Shown piece after piece: positions 14,641-24,277 of a stretch of 48,019 bases of DNA. The translations under genes were made by a program, and so were the position numbers. Position 1 is the stretch's first letter; every line of letters starts with the position of its first letter. Source of the DNA: Spirogloea muscicola (taxonomy: Eukaryota > Streptophyta > Zygnematophyceae > Spirogloeales > Spirogloeaceae); NCBI GenBank assembly GCA_009602725.1, contig WELB01000025.1:911853-959871 (forward strand), given 5' to 3'. The notes under the pieces are model-generated. The model had not been told where the DNA came from, made no database searches, and worked only from the letters and a program-made list of their open reading frames with translations.

Positions 14641-17600
14641 TCATGCCCGTTGAGTAGCCAATGAAAACAAAATGTCACCAGGCAAATAAATGTATTGCTC
14701 GAGGACACACAGCTGACCGTCGTGATACTGCATGTAAAGCTCAGCTGCAGCAATGCACTGATGCTTTGTGGGTGCTTGGAGGTGCTACATGATGAAGAGC
14801 CGATTGCAGAGGAGATACATGCTGACCTCCTGTTGTGTAAGACCAGTCGCCAAACTGTACGTGTCCGCGAGATCCTCATCTTGACTGCAGTCAATCTCGG
14901 CTATTCCGCCTGGTTGATCTGTCCAGTGTGGTGACGCAACATGCTGGTCCTGTATACAAATAGGATATTCAGTGATGGGTGCATATACAGCAGAATGTAA
15001 GTACGACTTGCATGTGTTGGGTCCTAGTACAAATGTTGGGCCAGCATGAATTCGACATGGTAAGATACTAAGCACCTGAATAACTCCACGACAGAATACC
15101 AACATCACATGCAAGTTGCTGTGGCACGCTGAGTAACCTACGCGGAGGGAGTGTACCCTTCTTTCATTTGTCCCATGCATGAAGACGTCAGATGGACTGC
15201 TGCCAGCAGGTCGTGATGCAGACTCGCCTCCAGTAATTTGGCCTGATGTTTGTCCTGCATCGATATTTGTCCAAAGTAGAGCTCCACTTGCCTGAAGAAC
15301 AAGATTTCTGCTGGCGTCAGTCATCCTAAACCTCATTGACTGCAAGGGTGCTAATAGCTACATATGGCTGTTGGCATGCCTTGCAATGACAACACGTCGC
15401 AGCGTACGATGGCCATGTGCCAGAGAAGGCTGTTTGTGAAGGCAGTGATGTATGATAGCAGCAATTACGGACAGCTGAGCATGGAACTGGAAGGGCACGT
15501 GCTGTTGTCGTTGAAGACAATCATCTTTGGTGCTTACAGAGCACTCAGCTCCTTCCAGAACACATGTATGCTTCACGCTGGCTACACTACTGTCATGTGC
15601 CTTCACTTTCAGAGAGATGCAGAAGTTGCTCACACATATGCCGGTGCTGGAGAAGTCTTCCGAAAATTGGACATCATCGATGATTGCCAAGCGAGCATTG
15701 GACACCAGTGCTGCAATGGCATTGTTCATGTCGTGTAGATTGCAGATTTTGCAAGTTTCTGAGCCTGACAATGATGCCCCCCCTTGTCTATTTTCTACAA
15801 ATGGTGGAAAGGTGTCAGGTGATACAAGCTCCGCGTCTGCATCTGTGGCTGAATGTGGAGACGTGCTGCACATTTGGTCCTCAACCTTTAAGACTTTGTA
15901 CAACAGTATCCTGTCCTGCAAGCCAAGAAAAAAAGATTGACGGAGCATGCAGCTAGTCCGTACTTGGCCAAAGGCAGACTTCTAATGCTTGTCTTCCATT
16001 GTAGTGTTTGTTTGTTGGTCGCCATCTCGTAGATATAGACACAGTAGAGGGTTGGTGGTAGTAAGATAAAGGGTGAATGAAGCAGCATAAGACATCTCGA
16101 CAGCCTGTTCCGATTGAAACAAACAAAATTTGCAATGAGGTGTCCAAGAATGTACTGCTGCAACTTCAAAAGTTTGAGGAACTTGTTATTGACTGCTAGC
16201 ATCACATTCAGCTCACCTGCTTTAGGTGGTCCTTCCCGTCAACCGTCAGAATCTCGTATTCGTACATCTTCGGTTGAAGTTGTCGTGAACTCCCCTGCGT
16301 TTCTTGATACTTACACAATCTCTTCCGACCTTCTACCTTACAACCCTCATATTCACATACAATCTTGGTCGCTGGATCTGCCTTCCAACTGCCTGTATAA
16401 CCCTGAACTTTCCGGCAGATGTCTCTTCCTCGACATGTATCAGTTCTATAAGCTTGTCCCAGCCCAGACGCGTGAAAGTAGAACGAGTCATGCCATCCTC
16501 TGCAGGATCTCGCTGCCAGCAGTACAGGTTGTCAAAGAACTTCGTGAGCAGCAAAAACAACTGGAAGGGGCGATTCTTGCATATTAGTCTTTTCAGCACT
16601 ACATCCTCGGATAATGGTTCCATACAAAATCAGTTCGAAGGAGCAACAGGCTGCAAAGAGGCTCTTGCATGCTGTGGACCTTTGCAACACACTTATTGAG
16701 CTTCAACCATAGTAGTTGCCTTCACAAGCCATTGCAACGGCCATACACGCGATAGGCTTGGGCAACTTCGTGTACCTTGTAGCTCATAAGGGTTGCTTTT
16801 GTATATGTTCAGGTCTGAAATGAGGGCCTTCTCCTGGGGAGTAAGAGTGCCTGCATGCTTCTTCAGCAGATAGTAGCCCACAAGCTCTTTATCACTGGGA
16901 TCGAAGTACCGAATCCCTACAATGCCCTCGCTGCCACGACCCTTCCTTGATACTTGCGCAAAAGTCCTGCAGCTGCTGGCAGTAGCTTCAGTATGGGTCG
17001 GTGCTGGCTCGTGGATCTGCACATGCTCAAGCCCATAATAGGATGACTATGCTGGGGCCCACAAAATCTCTTACTACACTGAGTACGAATGGATGCCAGG
17101 CTTAGGCCTCAATCAAGCAACGTGGGTAAGTCTGATGCTGCCACTGAGCTACGATGTTAAGCATGAGGTGCAGGACATGAGCAAAGCAGGAGAAGCTGTG
17201 CCAATGCACTGCCAAGATGCTTGCTAGCAGCAGGGGGCCACAGCACGCAACGAGGCTGGCGAGGTCACTCACTGTCAATTGCGTCGGCGTAGAGCTTGTG
17301 TATGAGGCTCCAAGGGGCAGCATCCTTGGCTCGTACATGGGCTGCTTCTGTTGGGGCTGCTTCTCGTTGGGCTCTGACTGCCAAGTCATCGGTGCCACCT
17401 GACTGGCACGGCAGCGAGGGCTTCTGCGGCTGGCGGTGACCATCCAGTGTTCTCCCGCCTGGGCCCTCTCCTTTGGGCTGCTGGAGACATCTTCCATATT
17501 GCTGGACTCGCTCTTGTGGGCGTGGCGCTGTGCACGCGGCTGTGCTCCTGCGGGTCTGCAGCCGCACAAGTTGGAAGCACGCCCAATTGGGCTATCAGGA

Positions 17601-17686
17601 TGTCCGCGATTCGTCTCAAGGGCGGCAGTAAAGCGAGCAGAGGCGCCCGAAGCAGCACGGGAAGCGCCATGCTCGACGGGGCGCAA
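14641..17686 (-). CDS. NAC-domain transcription factor
   Basis: Sequence-specific nuclear transcription factor of the NAC family. Exons (high to low): 17686-17273, 17016-16776, 16512-16217, 15915-15634, 15291-15157, 14949-14827, 14739-14641. Phases agree throughout and give about 529 aa. NAC subdomains in order: A/B in exon 2, GIRYFDPSDKELVGYYLLKK followed by DLNIYKSNPYEL; C in exon 3, FYFHASG then GYTGSWKADPATK (the WKATG site); D, GRKRLCKYQ; E across the exon 3/4 junction, MYEYEIL then DRILLYKVLK (matching the usual DDWVLCRVFK end). The exon 2/3 join uses donor 16775 and acceptor 16513. The domain follows a 138-residue N-terminal extension, whereas most NAC domains are near the N-terminus. 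A later start at the ATG of MEDVSSSPKE in exon 1 is possible. The C-terminal half is acidic/serine-rich, typical of an activation region. The last three exons rest on splice and phase logic only. Exon 4 could instead read on to the stop at 15358. Confidence 0.8.
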
Positions 17687-17929
17687 CTGGGTGGCGGCGG
17701 CTCACGGTAGGTGGGAGGGAGAGCCACCTGAGGACCCCGGTGGCGAAGGATCGCTGTGGCGCCGCGCCGGAGCGATCACTCTGTCACCGCCCGCGGGTGC
17801 CGCGCCGCTGCAACAAGGTGATGACGGCGGCGGCGCTGGCTGGCGGCCGAGCTCCGGTGTTGCAGCTTGTGACTAGTAGTAGCCTCCCGCCAGCCCAAGT
17901 ACCTCACTTGGCGCCTCGCTCGCTTCCCC

Positions 17930-18027
<98 letters not shown>

Positions 18028-18335
18028 CTCTCTCTCTCACTTCCCCGCTCTCCCTCCCCCTCTCTCCTCCCCCCCACCCCCCAAACCGGGGCGAACTGCC
18101 CGGCGGAGGCATCCCGCAGGAGGCATCTGGGGTGTGGCGGGGTGCTCCTGCCCCGCCACCTCGGCCGGGCGGCAACTGGGGCGCGTGTATGAGAGCCCCG
18201 GGCTCCCGCCGGGGATTCGGGGGGGGTAGCCGAGCCGTCGGGCCGGCCAGGGGAATGAGTGTCTATCACGTGATGGAGGACCTCTGTGGCCAAGTACACA
18301 GGCATGCACGTTGCGGCCAGGGGGGCGCGCAGAAA
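17687..18335. promoter_or_regulatory. Upstream region of the NAC gene
   Basis: GC-rich sequence upstream of the NAC start on the minus strand. It contains the CA/CT microsatellite listed separately and C-rich tracts. No core promoter element can be named with confidence. Confidence 0.3.
17931..18039. repeat. CA dinucleotide microsatellite flanked by CT repeats
   Basis: A nearly perfect (CA)n run of about 80 bp (17944-18024) is bounded on both sides by short (CT)n runs. ORFs reading His-Thr or Cys-Val here are translation artefacts. Confidence 0.97.
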
Positions 18336-18600
18336 GAGAAGTGGCTCTCGTAATGGGGGCAAGGCCTGTGAAAAGCCAGCCCGGACAGAATGGACAAGGT
18401 GCGGAGTGCAAAAGAGGCTCTGTCGGTGGGGGCAAGGGCTGCGAAGTGCCAGCCCGAAAAGAAGTGACAGGGTCGAAGGTGGCCAAACGGCGGAGGAACC
18501 TAAACGATAGAAGAGAAGTGAGTTTCCCAATGGGGGCAAGGGCTGTGAGAAGCCAGCCCAAAAAGAATTGACAAAGCTTCGAAGGGGCCAAATGGCGGAG
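18336..18600 (+). repeat. Tandem array of three hairpin repeats (subfamily C)
   Basis: Three diverged units (about 18336-18410, 18411-18490, 18511-18600) share the pattern AATGGGGGCAAGGGCTG, a short loop, CCAGCCC, an A-rich stretch, GA(A)TTGACAA, then a GGGGCCAAA-like end. Each can fold as GGCTG...CAGCC. The same unit recurs inverted near 19000, 19220 and 39941, and direct at 40734. Confidence 0.75.
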
Positions 18601-18999
18601 GCGCCTAAAAGCGCTGTCAGAACGGGTGTAGGATGTGCGAAGGGGCCAAGCTACGAATTGGCCAGAGGCGCAGAAAGAGAGGGGGGCCATTGCCCAACAC
18701 GCATCCGCACGGGCAGGCGGCCTCGGCCTCCGTGGCAGCGACACCCCCTTGACCTGGCGGTCAAAACGATTCTGGCCGATCGACCCAATGTGACCCGGCC
18801 CAGAGAAGCTGGGCTCTGAGCTGGCCGGCCCCGCGCCCTAAACGCTACAAACACTACACGACGCTCCAACGCCCGCGCCCCTTGGTTCCCGCCCCTCCCT
18901 ACTAATAAGAGGGGAAGTTAGTTCCAGTAGAGGGCGGTCGCTGTGAGCGGCCAGCCCAGATGAAGATGATGAACAAAAGACTCCGCCTCTTTCCAGGAA

Positions 19000-19060
19000 T
19001 TCAATTCCTTTCGGCCTGGCTTCTCAGAGCCCTTGCCCCATTAGGAGAGCCACTTCTTTC
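19000..19060 (-). repeat. Hairpin repeat, subfamily C
   Basis: Inverted copy of the unit at 18511-18600. The TCAATTC, GGCCTGGCTTCTCAGAGCCC and GCCACTTCTTTC blocks are recognisable. Confidence 0.7.
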
Positions 19061-19074
19061 CAGGGATGCTTCTA

Positions 19075-19290
19075 ACCTCCACTGCCCTCATCCGGCTTTC
19101 GTCAAGGGGACCGCTTTCCGGCGGCTAGTCTTCATGACTTGCGGCTGCTAACTACAGGTGACTAAGTGATAGTTCTACATGGTCCTTGCTTGATTGTCTT
19201 TCAGCGCTTGTCGACCCATTCGGACCCCGTCAATTCTCTTCGGGCTGGCTTCTTACAGCCCTCGCTCCCTTCTGAAGAGCCACTTTTTCA
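19075..19290 (+). mobile_element. Non-LTR retrotransposon 3'-end fragment plus hairpin tail
   Basis: The stretch 19075-19160 resembles at DNA level the terminal coding block at 30920-30972 (TTTCCGGCGGCTAG against TTTTCGCCGGCTAG, then the leucine-rich LLTRGY-stop region), but its frame is broken. It is followed at 19220-19290 by a subfamily C hairpin (GGGCTGGCTTCTTACAGCCC), the same order seen at intact 3' ends elsewhere. Confidence 0.5.
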
Positions 19291-20071
19291 TCTCCACGCC
19301 CTGCGGTCTAAATACTCCTTCGTATCCGGACGTCCCGTGGGCTTATGTTGGGGTGACTCTTCTTTCCCAGCTGCACCTTACTGCAACTTGCAGCTACTGA
19401 CCTGGGACTGATAAGCTCCTACTTGCTGTAGCCAAATTGCACAGCTGCGTGACTCAAGCGCCTTTCGGCCCTCCAAGCAAGTCGTGCAAGTCGTGGGCTT
19501 CAAGACCCACTTCTTCCAGCTGAAGCTGAAAAATGTAACCGAATATGCATGTTGTCATGCCCGGGCGCAGAGCGGCGTTGTAGCGTCGGCCGGAAATCAA
19601 TCCCCTTGGCGACAGCCAGAAGAAGTGGCACTCCCAATGGGGGCAAGAGGGTGGTTGGGCGGAACCGACCATGGCTAACCCTGGTTAAGATATCTCAGGT
19701 AGGAAGGTAGTATGGGGAACCTCAGCAGGGGTAACCCATGGGGTGACTCGCTGAGTAGGGCGCAACCCGTATGGGCGGGCTGGAGAGCCCCGGGGCGCCG
19801 AGTACCAAGTCCCTGTACCTACTGCCTTTCTCCGTATTATGTAGCATTATTTAGTCTGCACTCGACTCTGCCTGAACAATGTATTGGCTTGAATTGGCCT
19901 CCCTTTCAATTCATGCGCCCCGCGCGCCTTCTCTCTTGACCCAAACTCGCGGGGTGGGCTCTCAAGAGATCGGAGGGCGGAGAGGTGTTCTTTTTCCGCG
20001 GAAAAATAATTTCAGTGGAGAAGTCCCTCAGTGGAGAAAGAACCTAGCGCGCCGCCGCAGCCCGGCAAGGG
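19291..20071. other. Spacer and probable 5' flank of the Ty3-type element
   Basis: Contains the palindrome at 19484, a partial subfamily C hairpin (19618-19650) and AT-richer sequence around 19800-19920 before the Gag ORF. A 5' LTR would be expected here, but I found no sequence matching the 3' flank (27600-27960), so none is called. Confidence 0.4.
19484..19545 (+). repeat. Dispersed imperfect palindrome (GCAAGTCGTGGG element), copy 1
   Basis: Arms around AAGTCGTGGG and CCCACTTCTT are followed by CAGCTGAAGCTGAAAAATGT. Copies at 35043 and 46309 share the palindrome and the CAGCTG...GAAAATTGT flank. Confidence 0.65.
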
Positions 20072-21204
20072 TTGGCAGGGTTTGGCGCAGCGCAGGTTGA
20101 AGCTCCGGGCCAGGTTGGTCGGGGGGCCGAAGCGGCGAGTGATCCCCCGGCGGGGGTGACGACGCAAGCGAGAGGGAGGCAAGGTGTGAATATTTACTTG
20201 CGGAGAGATGGCCTCACCGGAGATCCAGATTTAGATCCAGATCTAGATATGCGGAGGGCGGGCGACGCGGCGGCAGCGGGAGCGGCGCATTGGGCTACCG
20301 GGGTTGGGATCTGGGTGCCCACCAGGAGCGGCGCGCACTACTCGCTACCGCCCGCGGATCGGCAGTGGGACGAGGCAGATCTGCCGCCGGAGTCGTCGGA
20401 CGACGGTGCTGCGGCCAGCGACAACGAGGGCAGCGCACCGTCCGACGACAGCATGGAGGAGACGGCCGTGAGACCGGGGAGGAAGAACACCGGAATGGCG
20501 GATGGGATCTCGCTCTTGGAACTGGAGATGAAGGTCGAAGCGTCTATGGCATGGATGGAACTCAACCACCGCTTCATGCGGTGGGTGGGTTTCAAGACTC
20601 TGCCGAAATTCTTGGACGGGCCGGCGCTATGGTACTACTGTTCAATCATGAAGGAGATTCTGGCCACCAAGGAGGAGGTGCCGGCTGGCGGGAGGCCAGC
20701 CAGCGGTGAGGATCATGGTGCTGCGGCAGAGGAGCTCATTGCGGGTCCGTCAGCGGCGGCGGAGGGGGCCCTGGGGGCGGGGACGCCGGCCCAGCGGGAG
20801 CATTTGCTGGCAGACCCTATCCAGCACTTCCTGCATCTGCTCAGCCTTCAATTCAAGACAGGCTCCGCGGGCAAGGTGGCGGAGCTGGTTAACTTTATCA
20901 CCTGCCAGGCGAGGACGTCATGGTCATGGCACAGCGCCTCAAGCAGCTGCGCCGTGACACGGGCAGGTTGACAGAGGTCGATGCGGCTCACAAGTTCCTA
21001 GAGGCCCTTGGAGGAGGCAAACAGGGGGCTTGGCTTGAGCAACAGGTCTTCGTAGCCTACCACCATACCTTCACCATTGACCAGGTGGCGGATCTCGCCG
21101 ATGACGTCGAGCGTCACTTCGCAGGGAAAGCGGTGGAGGTAGCGGCTTCAGTCAAGAGCAAAGGGAGGCCGGCTGCTCAGCCGCGGCCGTGGTCAGGGAC
21201 TTAG
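20072..21204 (+). pseudogene. Gag-like capsid region
   Basis: The first ORF (20072-20971) begins with an acidic, low-complexity segment (DSMEET, DEADLPPESSDD) and continues into a capsid-like helical region (DPIQHFLHLLSLQF, GKVAELVNFITCQ). A frameshift near 20905 moves the reading to the ORF ending at 21204, where MAQRLKQLRRDTGRLTE, AHKFLEALGG and ADLADDVERHF continue the retrotransposon Gag fold. The stop at 21202-21204 is in the same frame as the zinc knuckle that follows, so it is probably a nonsense mutation or a Gag terminus. The family is assigned by position and general character, not by a decisive motif. Confidence 0.65.
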
Positions 21205-21219
21205 CCGAGACAGTGGCGG

Positions 21220-21315
21220 GTGCCCAGCAAGCAGGGCATGGCGGCGGCGTCGTTAGTACTAGCCGGGCCGGCTGGGGCCGGTCTCTGCTACACGTGCAAC
21301 CAGCCTGATCACATG
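21220..21315 (+). pseudogene. Interrupted Gag zinc knuckle (CCHC)
   Basis: The residues [10 protein letters not shown] begin a CX2CX4HX4C knuckle, the nucleic-acid-binding motif at the end of Gag. The final Cys is missing because the sequence switches at about 21316 to mitochondrial nad1. This dates the insertion after the Gag sequence was already in place. Confidence 0.65.
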
Positions 21316-21448
21316 CTGTTCCGATTATTACAACCTCTAGCAGATGGTTTTAAATTAAGGATAAAAGAACCTATTTGGCCTAGTAGTGCAAACCTCTTGA
21401 TCTTTGTAATGGCTCCTGTTCTTACTTTTATGTTAAGTTTGGTAGCAC
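21316..21448 (+). pseudogene. nad1: NUMT: internal fragment of mitochondrial nad1
   Basis: AT-rich insert of about 130 bp within GC-rich sequence. It translates in frame to [25 protein letters not shown] and [13 protein letters not shown], which is the conserved NADH dehydrogenase subunit 1 (complex I) segment that binds near quinone. The downstream AWAVVPFDYG stretch of nad1 is absent: after LSLVA the sequence returns abruptly to GC-rich element DNA. Roughly 43 codons, no stop. Codon use (TTA, AGG/ATA) is organelle-like and unlike the surroundings. Confidence 0.85.
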
Positions 21449-21699
21449 GGCCGCCTGGAGGAGCAGGGCGCGCGGTACCCCTTGTCGTTTGCGCGCTTTA
21501 CGGAGGTGGCTGCAGACGGGCCAGCGGCGTCTGGAGAGGGCGCGGGCAAGTCTCCGTGCGGCAGCTAGCGGCCGCACTCATGAGCACGCCCTTGCTGTGG
21601 TTGGCAAGCACGGGCTGCTCTGAGTTGGCGCTGAGGGAGGCGCTGCAGCAGCACCTGCCGGGCCCGCTGGAGGGCAACGTGGCGGGGTCGAGCGAATCA

Positions 21700-21895
21700 C
21701 CCAAGGCCGCCCAGGGGGGGGACGCCCCGACCGCCTGCAGTGACAACTCAGGGGCTTCCGAAAGGGGCCCCTGCAGGTCGATTCTACCCCTTTTGCCTGC
21801 TTCTGCAGCCGTGGGCGAGGAATCGGTGGCATTGGAGCGGCCACCAAGCACTTGTGCCGTTGGGGGGCTGCCCATGCAGAAGGGAGCCAGGCGCT
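21700..21895 (+). repeat. Intra-element module, copy A
   Basis: It starts CCAAGGCCGCCCAG, then GGACGCCCCGACCGCCTGCAG, a hairpin CAGGGGC...GCCCCTG, then GGTCGATT, a C/T-rich stretch, GGGCGAGGAAT, GGAGCGGCCACCAAGCAC and a CCATGCAG end. Tandem with copy B at a spacing of about 194 bp. Confidence 0.85.
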
Positions 21896-22085
21896 CAAGG
21901 TCGCGCGGGGGGCGGACACCCCGACCGCCTGCAGCGAGCGTTCAGGGGCTTCTGGAAGGGGCCCCTGCAGGTCGATTCAACTCCTTCTGCCTGCGCCGGC
22001 AGCGGGCGAGGAATTGGTGACCTTGGAGCGGCCACCAAGCACTCGTGCCGTTGGGGCCCATGCAGGGGAGAGCCGGTCGCTTCCT
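21896..22085 (+). repeat. Intra-element module, copy B
   Basis: Second tandem copy, immediately before the protease. Same order of blocks as copy A: ACACCCCGACCGCCTGCAG, the CAGGGGC...GCCCCTG stem with a different loop, GGTCGATTCAACTCC, GCCACCAAGCACTCGTGCCG. Confidence 0.85.
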
Positions 22086-22129
22086 AAGCGGCGGGTGGCG
22101 GAACGAGTGGGGATCACCCCCAACGTGGC

Positions 22130-22450
22130 GCTGGTAGTACAACAAGACGGCTTTGTAAAAGTCAACGGCAAAGCTCCTGCCCGTGTCATGCTGGACACGG
22201 GTGCGCAGCCGGTGCTGCTTGGCCGCAGCATGGTGCCGCTGCTGAGGCTGCGCCCACAGGATCTGCAGCCGTCACCAGTGGCCATCAAGACGGCGACGGG
22301 CGGCGTCACGACGGGGCTGCGGCAGACACGCGAGCCTATTTGCATCACCCTCAACCAGGGCGGCGCAGACGAGGTCAGCCGGCGCCTCCACTGCTTAGTA
22401 ACGGAGGCCACAACATTAGATGTGCTGTTAGGCACGGAGTTCTTGTATCC
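22130..22450 (+). pseudogene. Retropepsin-like aspartic protease domain
   Basis: The residues PARVMLDTGAQPVLLG carry the DTGA catalytic motif of retroviral-type aspartic proteases. The later TLDVLLGTEFLYPCGV matches the conserved hydrophobic-glycine segment (..ILG.dfL...) near the domain end. It would process the Gag-Pol polyprotein. The domain itself is unbroken, in the same frame as the methyltransferase start. Confidence 0.82.
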
Positions 22451-22839
22451 ATGTGGGGTGAGTGAAGACCTGTGGGAGGAGGTGGGGAGTTACCAGCCCG
22501 GGTACGCATGTGAAAAGGGACGCAAGGTAGAGTTCCCACTGCAGCTGGTTGCCGCAGTGGAGGAAAGGGCTGCATTCGCGTGCCACAGGGAGGCTGCGTG
22601 GGTGGGCAGCGACCTGCTGTCCATGCTGCCGGAGGAAGCGGCCTCCACGACATTGGCGGCAGTGCGCTCAGGAGTGGCTTTTGCAGGCCACGGGGCTGCT
22701 GCGCATGCGGTGCAGGTGGAAGAGCTGGTGGATCGCGTGTGGAAGCAGCTGTTACTGGTGGCGCAGGAGCTGCCAGCGTGTCCGCCGGCAGTTGTGCAGC
22801 TGCATGGAGAGCCGTTGGTGGACAGCACAACTATTGAGT

Positions 22840-23869
22840 GGACGATCCTGCACGGCGGGGTTGTCCTTTTGGAGCTCTTTGGCGGCATCGCCACCGGGCT
22901 GGCGGCGGTGTCGGCCAACGGTGTGCGGGTCTGACGGTACGTGTACGTCGACCCGGATCCGGTGGCGCAGGCCGCAGCAGCGCATCACATTCGGCGGCTG
23001 ATGGACGAGTACCCGGAGCTGCTGACCACGGAGGCCATCAAGGGGTACCTCACCACCCTGCCGGCTGACGTCCAGCTGGTGGGCCCACATCACCTCAGGG
23101 GGTTGGGACAGGTGGTTCTGGTGATTGCAGGTTGGGAGTGCCAAGGCCATTCCAGCGCTGGTGCAGGTCGAGGGTTAGCTGACGCCCGCTCACGGCTCTT
23201 TTGGGAGGTGGAGCGTGTTTTGGCACTGCTGCAGGGGGGGCAGGAGGCCCCCATAGCATACGTGTTGGAGAACGTGCCGGCAGGCAACGATCACTGCGAG
23301 AATGTGCAGCGTGACTTCCAGGTGGTGGAGAGCCGCATTGGGCGCGGCGTGCCTCTGGACGCAGCTGCTCTGGGCAGCCGCGCGCATCGGTTGCGAACGA
23401 AGTGGACCAACCTGGCTCAGCCAGAGTTGGTGGCAGCTGCGGTCGCATTAGTCAAGCGCCCAGCCGGGCTATGAGTGGCAGACAGATTGGACCCGGGGAG
23501 GGTGCCTCAGCCAGTGAAGCGGGACGACATGCCTCCGTACGCGCTGTGCAACAAGGTGGGGCAGCCACGGGCGGCGTTGCCCACGCTGGTTAGCTACCGG
23601 GCGTCTTACGCGTTCAGGAATGGAGGCCAGGGTATGGTGTGGGACAATACCAGCGCCTGGAGGAGCCCCGTGCCGACGAGCGGGAGCGGGCGTTGGGCTT
23701 CCAGACCGGCACAACAGCGGCTCCTGGGCTCACCGAGCGGCAGCCTCGGAAGCTGTTGGGGCAGGCTATGGATCTGAGGGCTCTCACGTGGGTGCTGTCG
23801 GTAGGCTTTGCCGCGCAGTGGAGCCAGCAGGCAGCGTGGCAGCTGGCGCAGGGGCTCTCCATACAGTGA
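22840..23869 (+). pseudogene. Cytosine-5 DNA methyltransferase domain embedded in Pol
   Basis: SAM-dependent C5 cytosine methyltransferase. Motif I (SAM binding): VVLLELFGGIATGLAA. Motif II-like: YVYVDPDPVAQ. Motif IV with the catalytic cysteine: LVIAGWECQGHSSAG (TGC at 23139-23141), where the usual Pro-Cys is Glu-Cys. Motif VI: YVLENV. Motif VIII-like: PLDAAALGSRAHRLRTKWTN. Later segments LDPGRVPQPVKRDD, LVSYRASYAF and ADERERALGFQTGTTA, then KLLGQAMDLRALTWVL (motifs IX/X), complete the fold. The overall plan resembles DNMT3-like enzymes. In-frame TGA codons at 22932 and 23472 and a frameshift near 23640 break it. No separate target-recognition or chromatin domain is seen inside it. It lies between protease and RT, so it was presumably made as part of Pol. 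Methyltransferase capture by LTR elements is known from Klebsormidium and Symbiodinium. Confidence 0.88.
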
Positions 23870-23935
23870 GCGGCGCGCGCAGGCGCTGGCGGCTTTCCAC
23901 TGGGGGGGGGGAGTAGAGCCGCAGCTTGAAGAGGT

Positions 23936-24130
23936 GGCACCCAAGGCCGCGCAGGGGGCGGACACCCCGACCGCCTGCAGTGAGAATTCAGGGGTCCCGA
24001 AAGGGGCCCCTGCAGGTCGATTCAACTCTTTCTGCCTGTGCCGGTATCCTTGGGCGAGGGATCGGAATTTGTGGAGCAGCTACCAAGCACTCGTACCATT
24101 GTGGCGGTCCCTGCAGGGAGGAACCCATCG
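23936..24130 (+). repeat. Intra-element module, copy C
   Basis: Between methyltransferase and RT. Shares CCAAGGCCGCGCAG, GACACCCCGACCGCCTGCAG, the CAGGGG...CCCCTG stem, GGTCGATTCAACTC, ACCAAGCACTCGTACC and a CCTGCAGGGAG end with copies A and B. Confidence 0.85.
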
Positions 24131-24277
24131 CTATACGTGGCCCAGCAGCAGGAGGCTGGGGGGGGGCCCGCATAGCAACCACAGCAGGAGAAATTGGGAT
24201 CAGGGAAGGAGAAGCTGCCCCACGAGTGGGATGTGGGCGAGGAGTTGTCCAACCAGGAGTAGACGTTTGCCTTCTCC

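Noticed and set aside
17740-18192. ORFs reading (His-Thr)n, (Thr-His)n or (Cys-Val)n
   Set aside because: They are translations of the CA microsatellite.
18037-18744. 235-codon minus-strand ORF with repeated GWL..LAPI-like residues
   Set aside because: The repetition follows the three hairpin repeat units at DNA level. It is a repeat array, not a protein family I can support.
20217-20252. GATCCAGAT/TAGATC short repeats inside Gag
   Set aside because: Simple local repetition coding for an Asp/Leu/Pro stretch. No further structure.
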